Counted from the first letter of the stretch, positions 27,926 through 37,951 are shown. The stretch is DNA of 64,000 nt from Clostridium sp. D33t1_170424_F3 (GCF_015667585.1 NZ_JADPEG010000011.1:1-64000); one strand, 5' to 3'. Program-made: numbers and translations. The notes: generated by a model from the letters alone, not told the origin.

Positions 27926-29146
27926 CTATGGCTGGCGTTGCAGCCGGTATTCGTTCGGTGTGCAGCCGGTTTCTGCTTTAAACAGTTTCGAAAAATACGA
28001 AAAGTTTGAATAGCCGACGCGGGAAGCAATCTCCCCAATGCTGTATTCCGTCTGCCGCAGCAGCCGTTTGGCTTCCTGTAACCGCGCGCTCACCAGATAA
28101 TCGTTGATGGAAGTCCCCGTTTCTTTTTTGAACAGGCGTCCCAGATAGTCGGGGTTCAGGAAAACCTCGCCCGCAAGTCCCTCGCGCGTCAGCGGTTCGC
28201 CGAGGCGCTGTGAAATACTGCGCTTGACCCGATCGACCACGGAGTCGGACGGCAGGCTCTTTTCTTGCGGTTCCGTATGCGGGCGTCCTTCCTTGGCAAG
28301 CGTTTGTACGGCTGTGTACAGGGCGTGAACCGGACAGGGATCTGCCTGAGAATACCGCACCCCGGCGCGCAAGTGCATCCGGCAGACGGCGGCAAGCCGC
28401 CTGCATCGGGCCGTGATTTCCGCGGGGCTGCATACGGGCAAAAGCACCGCAAAGATGGATTCCTCCATGGAAACAATCGGAATCTGCGGAAAGCCCTCCA
28501 GAAGGATTTCGGCGGCAATATTTTTAAAGGCATAGGCAAACAGGTTCCGTTCTGCAATGGCGGAACCGGCGGCTTTCGCGTGCAGCAGCACGGGGATGTA
28601 GAGCGCGTCCGCATCGAATTCGGCGGCGCGCAGGCGGGCGTCCTTTTCGATGTATCGGTAATCGATTCCCTGATAAGCACCCGACAAAATATCGTACCAG
28701 AAGCGTTCCGCCACCAGGTTCTTATTGCTTTCCCAATACTGCCGGCCCTGCTGCCGCTCCCGTTCCTCCTGCTGCCGTGCAATCTGTGCGGCGGCTTTTT
28801 GCAATGCGCGGCCCAGCTCTGAGAAATCCACCGGCTTGAGCAGGTAATCGGAAACGCCGTTCCGGATGGCCTGCGTTGCATAGGAAAAATCTGCATGGCA
28901 GGTCAGAAGGATACAGACAATCTCCGGAAAAGTGGTTTGCAGCCAGGCCACCAGCTCCAGTCCGCTTTCTCCGGGCATCTCAATGTCGCAAAGCAGAATG
29001 TCAATACAGTTATCCTGCAAAATCTGCCTGGCCTGTTTGCTGCTGTTCGCAACAAAAACGCTGTCAACGCCCCAGGTTTCCCAGTCAAAAGCCTGCCGGA
29101 GCGCGTTTGCCGCGATAACTTCGTCATCCACCAAAAGAAGCTTCAT
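27926..29146 (-). CDS. YesN-type response regulator with AraC DNA-binding domain
   Basis: 406 residues. Receiver domain at 1-120 with acidic pair D7-D8, phosphoacceptor Asp54 in LLCDIEMPG and Lys in LLKPVDF; a variable middle domain (about 150-290); and a C-terminal AraC/XylS double helix-turn-helix (about 305-406) ending NFSYFSKLFKAETGCTPNEYR. Such regulators respond to extracellular sugars and activate glycan-uptake genes. The ATG at 29146 has AAGGAGGG upstream and overlaps the end of the kinase gene by 23 bases, so the pair is translationally coupled. A likely target is the divergent lipoprotein-GH3 locus. Confidence 0.92.
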   Translation of the reverse strand: MKLLLVDDEVIAANALRQAFDWETWGVDSVFVANSSKQARQILQDNCIDILLCDIEMPGESGLELVAWLQTTFPEIVCILLTCHADFSYATQAIRNGVSDYLLKPVDFSELGRALQKAAAQIARQQEERERQQGRQYWESNKNLVAERFWYDILSGAYQGIDYRYIEKDARLRAAEFDADALYIPVLLHAKAAGSAIAERNLFAYAFKNIAAEILLEGFPQIPIVSMEESIFAVLLPVCSPAEITARCRRLAAVCRMHLRAGVRYSQADPCPVHALYTAVQTLAKEGRPHTEPQEKSLPSDSVVDRVKRSISQRLGEPLTREGLAGEVFLNPDYLGRLFKKETGTSINDYLVSARLQEAKRLLRQTEYSIGEIASRVGYSNFSYFSKLFKAETGCTPNEYRLQRQP

Positions 29147-30875
29147 GGCCGGGCCCTCCTTCCTTCCGGACAAGAGGCAGCCGCAGGTGGACGGCGGCCC
29201 CGCCGGATGATAGATTGTCGAAATGAAGAACGGCCTGCTGCCCGTAAATCAGTTTCAGCCGCTGCCTGATGTTGTAGATGCCGATATGTGTTTCCCGGTC
29301 CTCGTCGGGAAGCTCCGGGAGGTTCAATTCGGGCAGTAAACCTTCCGGATAGCCGGAGCCGTTGTCGGAAATCTTTATATCCAGCGCTTCTCCTTCTTCT
29401 TTCATAGAGATATGAATCTGTGTTTCTTTCTCATTGGAATACGCATGTTTTACAATGTTCTCCACAAAGGTGTGCAAAACCAGTGTGGGAATACAGGCGT
29501 CATACAGAGCGGGTTCCAATTCCACGAAGGGACGGAACTGGGCGTCAAACCGCAGCTCCTGAATGCGGAGGTAGTTTTGCACATGCACCAGCTCTTCCTG
29601 TATGGTCACCAGTGTGTCCGGGCTTTTAAACATATAGCGGAAATGCTTCATTAAACAGGTGGTCATTTCCAGAATCAGGCGGTAGTCTTTGACCAGAGCA
29701 AGGCTGTAAATGACGTTAAGGGAATTCAGGAAAAAGTGCGGTTTGATCTGTAGATTCAAATATTGCAATTGCGCCCGGTTCCGCTTGAGCTGCTCCTCGT
29801 ACACGTCGATTTTCAGGGTGTGGATTTCCCGCGTCATCTCGTTGAACGCATCCGTCACGGCGGCCAGCTCAGTGGTTCGGGGCAAATCGGGAAGGTTTAC
29901 ATCAAAATTGCCGTTGCGCACCGCGTGCATGCCGTCCGTGACGCTGCGCAGCGGAACAAAAATATTTCGCCACAGCAAAACCATTAAAATGGGGATACCG
30001 GCTATGGAGACAACGGAGAGCAGAATCAACAGAATGTTGGACAGGTCCAGTCCTTCCAGCAGGGTTCGGTCCGGAATCAAAAACAGGAGATGGAAGGAAC
30101 CGGTTGCGGAGGAGACATCCGCAATGAGATAGTCCGGCCGGGGGAAAAATTGCCCCCCGGTCTGTAATTCATCCGAAAGGATGATGTTCTTTTCCTTCAA
30201 AAGCGTCTGGTCAGTCATTGGCTGCCGGTCGGCAGTGGAAAGCAGGACCAGCCCGCCGGTGTTATCCGCCACTTTTTTCGTGGGGAGCGCCAGATTGTCC
30301 GCGCAGATCCAGGAACCGGCATAGACGCCATTCAGTTTTGTAATGCGCAGGAGGTAATACTGCCCGTCGATCTCCTGCGGAAACCAGCCCGCTTCCCATT
30401 GATCTGCAAAGGCGGAATCCGTCAGGTTTTTCAACAGGAATTTACGAATGGCATTCCGTTCCACTATGGTTTCGTTCTTCAGGCTGGCGGCGATATAATC
30501 CCGCGTGGTGTGGTAGTAGAAAAACAGTCCGTCCGTGTTTTGATACGCATGCAGATACTTGGAAAACGCGCTTTGCACGGAAGTCAGCGCATTCAGCCGC
30601 GCCAAACTGTCCCGCGGCGCGGATATTTTGGAATAGGTGGAGGTGTCCAGCAGAAAAGAGGAAAGAAAGGAAGAGGTGTTTTCCAAATCCCGGTCGATCG
30701 ATTCCATCCGGAGCGCCAGCGTATTCCGGTTGGATTGAAACGCCTGATCACGCACGACGCGGATCGCGTGCAGGCTGCTGGCCAGTGCGATCAGGAGCAC
30801 TGGCACCACGCACAGGAGAAAAATAGCGGTGATCTGACTGCGCATAGAGCGAAATATCCGTTTGCATCCTGTCAC
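29124..30875 (-). CDS. YesM-type sensor histidine kinase
   Basis: 583 residues. A first membrane segment (about 13-35), an extracellular sensing region of about 240 residues, a second membrane segment (about 275-300), a HAMP linker (RNIFVPLRSVTDGMHAVRNG), a coiled linker and the His_kinase domain with LNLQIKPHFFLNSLNVIYSL, where His380 is the phosphorylation site, then a HATPase with ISDNGSGYPEG and GIYNIRQRLKLIYG. GTG start at 30875 with GAGGGAG upstream. The partner of the YesN-type regulator; the signal is probably a small carbohydrate or the adjacent binding protein, by analogy with the family. Confidence 0.93.
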   Translation of the reverse strand: MTGCKRIFRSMRSQITAIFLLCVVPVLLIALASSLHAIRVVRDQAFQSNRNTLALRMESIDRDLENTSSFLSSFLLDTSTYSKISAPRDSLARLNALTSVQSAFSKYLHAYQNTDGLFFYYHTTRDYIAASLKNETIVERNAIRKFLLKNLTDSAFADQWEAGWFPQEIDGQYYLLRITKLNGVYAGSWICADNLALPTKKVADNTGGLVLLSTADRQPMTDQTLLKEKNIILSDELQTGGQFFPRPDYLIADVSSATGSFHLLFLIPDRTLLEGLDLSNILLILLSVVSIAGIPILMVLLWRNIFVPLRSVTDGMHAVRNGNFDVNLPDLPRTTELAAVTDAFNEMTREIHTLKIDVYEEQLKRNRAQLQYLNLQIKPHFFLNSLNVIYSLALVKDYRLILEMTTCLMKHFRYMFKSPDTLVTIQEELVHVQNYLRIQELRFDAQFRPFVELEPALYDACIPTLVLHTFVENIVKHAYSNEKETQIHISMKEEGEALDIKISDNGSGYPEGLLPELNLPELPDEDRETHIGIYNIRQRLKLIYGQQAVLHFDNLSSGGAAVHLRLPLVRKEGGPGHEASFGG

Positions 30876-30921
30876 GTTCCGTCTCCCTCTTTCATCTAAA
30901 TTTGCATTTGCATCTTGGCTT

Positions 30922-30950
30922 ATTTTAGACTATTATGATAAAAAAGTCAA
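30922..30950 (-). promoter_or_regulatory. Promoter of two-component operon
   Basis: Minus strand TTGACT (30950-30945) and TAAAAT (30927-30922), 17-base spacer, 47 bases before the kinase start; close to consensus. Confidence 0.8.
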
Positions 30951-31109
30951 AAGCATAAGGGAATAAAGCTTTTTTCAATAAACTAAGTAATCCGAATACG
31001 AAAGTCGGAATAACAACAATCTAGGTCGGGATAGAGGCAGAAAACACAGGGGAAAAGCGGTATTATAAACCCACAGAAAGCTTTTCCTCCAGTTGGAAGG
31101 AGAGTTTTT

Positions 31110-32576
31110 ATGAAGCGAATTTGTTTGGCGGCAATCCTCGCGTCGGTTCTGTTCCTGTCAGGATGCAGCGGAGCGGAACCGGAGCAGACGGCGGAACCGG
31201 AAGCGGAATTGCCAATTGTCCGCGTGCAGATTGCAGCGGTCGCGGAGCCGGAAGCGTACGCGCTGGTCAGCGCGGAGGCGGACCGGATCGGCGTGGAAAA
31301 GGCGGGCGTACATATTGAGCTGGTGGCAAATACGGACGCCGGCGGCAGCTTTTATTTGAGCAACAGCGAGCCGACGGATTTGATTTATTGCAGCTACGGC
31401 AGCTACAAGGAGTACGCGTCCAAGGGATACCTGGCGCCGCTGGACAGAGCGCTGGAAGACTGCGGACAGGGCATTGTGGAGGTGATGGGAAAACAAAAAC
31501 TGGAGCTCGCCCGGCGGGATGGCGTACTGTATGGCGTTCCCAAGCCGATGGGCGATATTGAGTGCGACGGCATCATGTTTGCAAAAAAGTATCTGGATCA
31601 ATATGCGATCGATGTTTCGCAGGTCAAACGATTTGAAGACCTGGAGGGCGTGTTTTCCATCATCCGGAAGCAGGAACCCGACCTGATCCCCTACGTGGCG
31701 AACGTTCCCACCTCTCCGGTGGACGCGCGGTGTGTCATCGGCGACGTGCTGGCAGGCGGGATGGCGATGGTGTACTATGACGACGATTCCCTGCAGGCGG
31801 TCAATTTGTATGAAACGCCGGAGTACGAAGCGCGGGCGCGATTGCTGCGCCGGTGGTACCAAAAGGGCTACCTGCAGCAGGACGTTGTGACCAATATGGA
31901 GACCGGCGTGGACCAGGTGGCGGCAGGCAACGCGTTCTGTACGCAGTTTGTCATCCGCCCGGACGAGGTCCACTATGCAAAGGCAATTTATGGCGATACC
32001 ATGGAGTTTATTTCCTTTGGCGACCGGCCGCATCGGAACACCCTGAGCGACTGCATGTATCTCTGGTGCGTCAATGCGCGTTCGGCGCATCCGCAGGAAG
32101 CGGTCAAGGTGCTGAACCTGATGTATAGCGACAGCGACCTGACCAATCTGCTATGTTATGGATTGGAAGGGCGGCATTATGTGAAAACCGGCGACGGGCA
32201 TTTTGATTATCCGCCCGGCGTCAACAAAGACAACGTAACCTATACCTATCTGGGCAAATGGCTTTTTAACGGTTCGCTGGCAAACCCGTGGACCGGAACC
32301 CCTTTGGATATTGCAGATCAAATGGAACGATTTAATCGTTCGGCAATCGTATCCCCTGCCTATGGATTCCAGTTTGACGAGGATCAGCTGCGCGGCGTAG
32401 ATCTGGACGAACTGGAAGCCGCGGCGGCCCCGTACAGGCGCGGCCTGGGCTTTGGCGTGTTGGACGTCGACCAGGCACTGCCGGCGCTTTTGGAGAAGTG
32501 CAAAGCTGCCGGTGCGGACAAGCTGGTTGCGGAGACGCAGCGCCAGCTGGATCAATGGAAGGCAAGCCGGCGGTAA
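31110..32576 (+). CDS. Solute-binding lipoprotein of ABC type (DUF3502 C-terminus)
   Basis: 488 residues. A lipoprotein signal with lipobox LSGC (Cys19) is followed by an acidic linker and a family 1 extracellular solute-binding fold; the last 130 residues (from the FNGSLANPWTG stretch to RGLGFGVLDVDQALPALLEKC) match the DUF3502 domain found in oligosaccharide-binding proteins of Firmicutes. It should bind a sugar outside the cell and deliver it to an ABC permease or to the YesM sensor. No permease genes are in the window. Strong ribosome site GGAAGGAGAG. Followed after 72 bases by the GH3 gene. Confidence 0.85.
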   Translation: MKRICLAAILASVLFLSGCSGAEPEQTAEPEAELPIVRVQIAAVAEPEAYALVSAEADRIGVEKAGVHIELVANTDAGGSFYLSNSEPTDLIYCSYGSYKEYASKGYLAPLDRALEDCGQGIVEVMGKQKLELARRDGVLYGVPKPMGDIECDGIMFAKKYLDQYAIDVSQVKRFEDLEGVFSIIRKQEPDLIPYVANVPTSPVDARCVIGDVLAGGMAMVYYDDDSLQAVNLYETPEYEARARLLRRWYQKGYLQQDVVTNMETGVDQVAAGNAFCTQFVIRPDEVHYAKAIYGDTMEFISFGDRPHRNTLSDCMYLWCVNARSAHPQEAVKVLNLMYSDSDLTNLLCYGLEGRHYVKTGDGHFDYPPGVNKDNVTYTYLGKWLFNGSLANPWTGTPLDIADQMERFNRSAIVSPAYGFQFDEDQLRGVDLDELEAAAAPYRRGLGFGVLDVDQALPALLEKCKAAGADKLVAETQRQLDQWKASRR

Positions 32577-32648
32577 GACTGGAACGGGAAACGGTTGTGG
32601 AACAAAGAGACACGCTGAACAACTGGAAAAGAAAAAGGAGAGACGAAA

Positions 32649-35600
32649 ATGAGGCATCTTTGGAAAAGAACCGTATCCCTGATGCTGGCGTGCATGCTGG
32701 CGGCAGGCGGCGCCGTAGCAAACGCGACGACCGGCCCGGTCGGCACGACGGACATGAGCGTTGCCAATACGAAGCTGGCCAAACAGATGGAGCTGGAAAG
32801 CATCGTTCTGGCGCAAAATGAAAACAGCGTTTTCCCGCTGCGTACAGACAAGCCCGTGGCGGTATTCGGCAACGGGCAGATCAAACCGTCCACCGGCGGC
32901 AGCGGCTCCGGCGCGGCGAACGGCGCGTACACAACAAACTTCCTGGACGGTATGGACAAGCTGGGCATGGAGGCGTATCCGGAACTGCGCGCATATTACG
33001 AAGCGCATGTGAGCCAGTCCGGCAATGTGACCCACGGCTGGGATACCGCGAAGGAAGCGCCGGACGAATGGGGAACCCCGGTCTATTCCGGCACAGGCTT
33101 CAGCATGACGGCGGGCGTGGCGACGCCGGAAGTCAAGCTGGATGACGGCGAAGTAAAGGACGACGGCCTGGTGGCCCGCGCGGCGGAAGCCTGCGATACA
33201 GCGGTCGTGTTTCTGACCCGGACCACCGGTTCCGAGGAGATGGACCGCATCCAGCAGCCGGGCGACTGGTATTTGAACCATTCTGAGAAAGTCCTGCTGG
33301 AGCAGGTCAGCGATAAATTTGACAAAGTGGCGGTCATCATGAGCGTCAACGGCTCCATGGATATGTCCTGGGTCAGGGAGTACGGCGTGGACGGCGTGAT
33401 GATCTCCTATGCGGGCGGTTCCCAGAACGGCTACGCGCTGGCGGAGCTTGCGTTCGGTTACGCCAATCCCAGCGGAAAGCTGGCGGACACCATTACGGAA
33501 ACTTATGAAGAACATCCTACTGTGGACAGCTTCGGCTATACCTCCTATGCGGACGCCGGGCTCGATTTTGCAAAGAATCAATCCGCGTTTGGCCCACAGG
33601 ACCCGGTTTCCCTGTATACCACGGGAATCTTTGAGGGGCACCGTTATTTTGATACCTTTGGGAAAGACGTCCTGTATCCCTTCGGCAGCGGCTTGTCCTA
33701 TTCCGAATTTGCGTTTGAGGACATGCGCGTTTCCGTAGAGGAAGGGGCGAAGGAACTGACCGTCGAAGTCACCGTTGCGAATGTGACAGAGGACCCGGAG
33801 GCCGTCCCCGGCAAGGAGGTCGCGGAAGTATATGTCAGCGCGCCGGAAGGCAATCTGGAGCAGCCCTATCAAAAGCTGATTGATTATGAGAAAACAGAGC
33901 TGCTGGAGAGCGGTGAATCGCAGGAAATCACTTTCAACATCCCGCTTGCCGATTTCGCTTCCTACGACGAGGAACAGGCGGCTTACGTTTTGGAGCCGGG
34001 CGACTATTATATCCGCGTGGGCGGTTCCTCCCGCGACACACATGTGGCGGGCTGCTTCCGGGTGGAAGAGGAACTGCTGGTGGAACAGCTCTCCAACGAA
34101 CTGGTGATGTCTGAGGACGCCGCAGCGCTGTTTGAAGAAAAAGCCCTGACCACCAAAAATGCCAAGCCCATCACCTATGAGGGTGAGGAAGAGGAACTGG
34201 CCGCAGCGCGGGGAGCTGCCGTAACCGTGGACGCTTCCAATATCGACGCAAAGACGCAGGCCCCGCAGCTGGAAGAAACCGTTGTGGAGGAGCTGCCGGA
34301 GGATGCGCCGGTCTATAAATACAGCGCCGTAGTGGACGGCACGGTCAGCCTGCCGGAATTTGTCTCCCAGATGACGCAGGACGAACTGGTCATGTTCTGC
34401 TCCGGTGGTGCGACAGCAGGAATCGAGACGTATTACGCCGATGATTCCGGTATCCGCATCGACAATGTCGGGACAAAAGCGAATATTGGAACCAGCGGCG
34501 CGGGGCAGTCCCGTACGGTTGAGCGTTTGGCCATTCCATCCGTGATCTATGCGGACGGTTCCGCAGGCATTTCCTACAATGCGTCCGAATCCCTTGGATT
34601 GGATAAGAATGTCGGCTGGCCCCGTGCGGCGGCAGTGGCCTGCATCTGGAATAAAGACCTGCTGAAAGAATTCGGAGAGGCTGTCGGCGAAGAAATGATC
34701 GCCATCAATGTGGACATCTGGCTTGCGCCCAGCATCAATTTGCACCGCAACCCGCTCAACGGGCGCAACAACGAATACTATTCCGAGGACCCGATTCTGA
34801 GCGGCATCACCGCTGCCACCGTGGCGACGGGCGTCAACGAAAGCGGCGTCACAGTCTGCCTGAAGCACTACGCCGGCAACGACCAGGAGTGGTACCGCCG
34901 CGGCCTGCAAAATGAAACGACTTTGGAAAAAGGCACCAGCCTTGATGCGATGAATGTTATCAGCACCGAGCGCGCCCTGCGTGAAGTGACGCTCAAACCG
35001 TTTGAAATGGCGGTGAAAACCGGCGCGGTGACCAACGTCATGTCCGCCTTTAATAAGATTAATGGGCAGTATTGCGCCGCCAGCGAAGAGCTGCTGATCG
35101 ACATCCTCCGCGGCGAATGGGGCTTTGACGGATTCGTCGTCACCGACTGGGGCGATCTGGACACGATCGCGGACCCGGATCTGGAAATGGCGGGCGGCAA
35201 TGACGTCATCATGTCCGGCAAACACGTCATGTACCGCATTCCGGACAAGATTGTGGAAGGACTTGGCGAAAAGGGGACCGTCACCATTGAGGACCTGCAG
35301 CGCAACGCCTACCATTTCCTGCGTGCCATCGAGCAGAGCGCGCTTTCCACCATGGAGGATAAGCACCAGTATGCGGAGACACTGGAAATCCGCACGACGG
35401 AGCTTCCGCTTGCAAAGGTCAACCGCGAATACGCGGAGAGAAAAGTCAATCCGCTGATCGCAGCCGGCGGCGAGGGAACCTCCTATTCCTTCTCCGTAGC
35501 GCAGGACAGCAAGGATCAGCTCCCCGAGGGCTTGGCGCTGCTGCCCAACGGCCGGATCACCGGCAAAGCGGCGGAAGGCCAGCAGGGCGTCTATGCTATT

Positions 35601-37841
35601 ACCTTCCAGGTAACAGACAACGAGGGCGCCGTCGCCGTGAAGAAATTACAGCTGACAGTGGAAGGCGAGCTGGAAATCGCGCCGGAAGCGCTGCCGATCT
35701 CCCGTCAGAACCAGGAGTACCGTGTGGAGCTGGAAGCGAAGGATGCGGACGGCAACCCGGTGGAAGGCGCAACCTATCGCACGGAAGACCCGCTGCCCAA
35801 CGGCATCACACTTTCTGAGGACGGCGTGCTCAGCGGCAGTTCTCAGGAGGCGGAGCCGAAGCAGTTTGATATCGATGTGCAGGTAACCGCTCCGGACGGC
35901 AAAAATGGAACCGCACATTATACCCTGCATACCATTGTGAAGTCGGTAGAGGTCAGCCTGGAAGAGCTGAGCCATGCAGAACTGAACGCAAACTACACCT
36001 GCGATCTGCAGGCGGAGGGCGGACTGGCTCCGTACACCTGGAAAGTAAAAGACCTCCCGTCCGGATTTGCTCTGTCCGGCAGCAGCATCAAGAGCGGCAA
36101 CCTGATGTTCGGCCTGTTCTTTATCCCCGGCGTTGTGCCGGAATCTGCGGAAGGCAGATATGAAATCACCCTGATTGTCACCGACGCTCTGGGTGAGAGC
36201 AGCACCAGAGTGGTTCCGCTCGTCGTCGGAGATCCGTCCGACAGCCAGGAGCTGCAGATTGTCACCGGCAGCCTGGAAATGGGCAATGCGAACGAAACCT
36301 ATCCCACCGTGCAGTTGAAAGCCGCAAACGCGCAGGGCGATGTGAAATTCTCCGTCGATGCGTCCAGCGACCCGCTGCCCAACGGCTTGGAACTGTCCGA
36401 GGACGGAAAGCTGGAAGGCACGCTGGCCTCCGATTCCTCCGGCGTTTATCAGATTGTCATACGGGCGGAAGACGGCGTGGCGTCTGTGACAAAAACCTTC
36501 CAGCTGTTTGTCAAGGGCCGCCTTGACTCCGACCCGATGCCCTTCAGCGTATTCACAGCAGAAGAGGGCAAGGCGTTCTCTCAGGAAATCAAGGCGTTGA
36601 ACGGGCCGTTCAGTACGGACTATACCTACAAGCTTGCGGCGAACAGCGACGCGCTGCCGGAGGGCCTCAGCCTGACGGAAAAGAACTTTATCGGAACCAT
36701 CGGCGGTACGCCGGCGATGGGAACAGCGGGCACATACAACCTTTATGTAGAACTGGATACGCAGACCTTTGCAGGCAACCCGGTCACCAGCATTGTACCG
36801 TATACGCTTGTCGTTAAAGAAAATATAGACGCTCCGGAAGCGGATAAAACTTTGCTGAACAAGGTCATTGGCTATGCAGAAGAACAGATGGATTCTGAAG
36901 CGTATGACAAGGTTCATGCGGATGTCAAAGAGGGATTTGAAAAAGCGCTGGCAGAGGCGAAACAGGTAAGGGACAATGCGGATGCGACCAGAGAAGAGGT
37001 GCTGGAGGGCTGGACCAATCTGGTTAAATGGATCCATGCCCTGGGCATCGAGGCGGGCGACAAATCCCTGCTGGCAGAGGCCATTGCAGAGGCAGAGCAC
37101 TATAATCTGGAACAATATGTAGAAACCGGCAAAGAAGCGTTTATTGCGGCTTTGCAGGAAGCGCAGGACGTCTATGCGGATGAGTATGTAACCCGGCAGG
37201 AGATTGAAGCGGCGACGGAGAAGCTGATGGATTCGATTCTGGAGCTGCGGTTGAAAGCCAATAAAACAAATCTGGAAGAACTGCTGAAATCCGCAAAACA
37301 AATCGATCTGTCCAAATATACGGCAAAGACTGCGGCAGCCGTTCGCCAGGCGATCGCAGCGGCGGAAGCCGCAATGGCGGACAATGCCCTGAGCGAAGAC
37401 GATCAGGCATATGTGGATCAGCTTGCGGAGAATCTGGAAACCACCGTCAAAGAGCTGGAAAAGAAGACCAGCAGTTCCGGAAAGGCCTCTTCCAGTTCGG
37501 TACCGGCCGGAAATGCATACGGCGCAGATGGTACGGCACTTGTCACAGGCGGCGCGGCGGCGCAGAGCGCATACGTCCGTTCCGACACGACGCTTCCGTT
37601 TGCGGTCCGCAGAGGACAGGCGTACTGCTTTAAGATGACGGTTGTCAATGGAACCGCCGGTACCGTGCCGGCCTTTACCGTGGGCAATGGAACCGTATTT
37701 AAGACGCAGTTTGTAGCACAGATCGGAAACGATTGCTATTTCAGGGTCTGGGCAATCGGCGCACCGGGCCAAAGCACCGGCGTGTACACGCAGCTGCCGG
37801 GTCAGAATCCGGTCAAGCACTGCACAGTCACCATCAACTGA
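32649..37841 (+). CDS. Secreted GH3 glycosidase with reversed domain order, Ig-like and FIVAR repeats
   Basis: 1730 residues. A signal peptide (1-27) leads to the domain that is C-terminal in ordinary GH3 enzymes (about 35-320), a fibronectin III-like domain (about 365-475), and only then the GH3 barrel (about 565-880), with GRNNEYYSEDP, the KHYAGNDQEWYRR motif and VVTDWGD, in which Asp833 is the likely nucleophile. Several putative Ig (He_PIG-like) repeats with LPEGL.L...G.I.G motifs occupy about 915-1410, then three FIVAR-type helical repeats (about 1410-1625), and a C-terminal module shared with the protein at 1-837. It probably removes glucose, xylose or similar residues from glycans at the cell surface. 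Ribosome site AAAGGAGAG. Apparently in one transcription unit with the binding protein. Confidence 0.85.
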   Translation: MRHLWKRTVSLMLACMLAAGGAVANATTGPVGTTDMSVANTKLAKQMELESIVLAQNENSVFPLRTDKPVAVFGNGQIKPSTGGSGSGAANGAYTTNFLDGMDKLGMEAYPELRAYYEAHVSQSGNVTHGWDTAKEAPDEWGTPVYSGTGFSMTAGVATPEVKLDDGEVKDDGLVARAAEACDTAVVFLTRTTGSEEMDRIQQPGDWYLNHSEKVLLEQVSDKFDKVAVIMSVNGSMDMSWVREYGVDGVMISYAGGSQNGYALAELAFGYANPSGKLADTITETYEEHPTVDSFGYTSYADAGLDFAKNQSAFGPQDPVSLYTTGIFEGHRYFDTFGKDVLYPFGSGLSYSEFAFEDMRVSVEEGAKELTVEVTVANVTEDPEAVPGKEVAEVYVSAPEGNLEQPYQKLIDYEKTELLESGESQEITFNIPLADFASYDEEQAAYVLEPGDYYIRVGGSSRDTHVAGCFRVEEELLVEQLSNELVMSEDAAALFEEKALTTKNAKPITYEGEEEELAAARGAAVTVDASNIDAKTQAPQLEETVVEELPEDAPVYKYSAVVDGTVSLPEFVSQMTQDELVMFCSGGATAGIETYYADDSGIRIDNVGTKANIGTSGAGQSRTVERLAIPSVIYADGSAGISYNASESLGLDKNVGWPRAAAVACIWNKDLLKEFGEAVGEEMIAINVDIWLAPSINLHRNPLNGRNNEYYSEDPILSGITAATVATGVNESGVTVCLKHYAGNDQEWYRRGLQNETTLEKGTSLDAMNVISTERALREVTLKPFEMAVKTGAVTNVMSAFNKINGQYCAASEELLIDILRGEWGFDGFVVTDWGDLDTIADPDLEMAGGNDVIMSGKHVMYRIPDKIVEGLGEKGTVTIEDLQRNAYHFLRAIEQSALSTMEDKHQYAETLEIRTTELPLAKVNREYAERKVNPLIAAGGEGTSYSFSVAQDSKDQLPEGLALLPNGRITGKAAEGQQGVYAITFQVTDNEGAVAVKKLQLTVEGELEIAPEALPISRQNQEYRVELEAKDADGNPVEGATYRTEDPLPNGITLSEDGVLSGSSQEAEPKQFDIDVQVTAPDGKNGTAHYTLHTIVKSVEVSLEELSHAELNANYTCDLQAEGGLAPYTWKVKDLPSGFALSGSSIKSGNLMFGLFFIPGVVPESAEGRYEITLIVTDALGESSTRVVPLVVGDPSDSQELQIVTGSLEMGNANETYPTVQLKAANAQGDVKFSVDASSDPLPNGLELSEDGKLEGTLASDSSGVYQIVIRAEDGVASVTKTFQLFVKGRLDSDPMPFSVFTAEEGKAFSQEIKALNGPFSTDYTYKLAANSDALPEGLSLTEKNFIGTIGGTPAMGTAGTYNLYVELDTQTFAGNPVTSIVPYTLVVKENIDAPEADKTLLNKVIGYAEEQMDSEAYDKVHADVKEGFEKALAEAKQVRDNADATREEVLEGWTNLVKWIHALGIEAGDKSLLAEAIAEAEHYNLEQYVETGKEAFIAALQEAQDVYADEYVTRQEIEAATEKLMDSILELRLKANKTNLEELLKSAKQIDLSKYTAKTAAAVRQAIAAAEAAMADNALSEDDQAYVDQLAENLETTVKELEKKTSSSGKASSSSVPAGNAYGADGTALVTGGAAAQSAYVRSDTTLPFAVRRGQAYCFKMTVVNGTAGTVPAFTVGNGTVFKTQFVAQIGNDCYFRVWAIGAPGQSTGVYTQLPGQNPVKHCTVTIN

Positions 37842-37870
37842 TTTTGTTTGTTAAAAGAGTACAGTTTAAA

Positions 37871-37903
37871 GAGGGGGATGCCTTTTCAGGCATCCCCCTC
37901 TTT
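37871..37903 (+). terminator. Terminator after GH3 gene
   Basis: A 12-bp perfect stem (gagggggatgcc/ggcatccccctc) followed by TTT. Confidence 0.75.
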
Positions 37904-37910
37904 GGTATAA

Positions 37911-37942
37911 AAAAGAGAGCCTCTGCTCGGAGGCTCTCTTCA
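37911..37942 (-). terminator. Terminator of tandem degV operon
   Basis: Inverted repeat agagagcctc/gaggctctct; on the minus strand it is followed by TTTTTT, right after the degV stop. Confidence 0.85.
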
Positions 37943-37951
37943 ATGGTTCTG

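Noticed and set aside
32151-35366. Long open frame on the strand opposite the lipoprotein and GH3 genes (over 1000 codons)
   Set aside because: It is a shadow of GC-rich coding sequence: it covers two well-supported genes, has no ribosome site and no recognisable domain.
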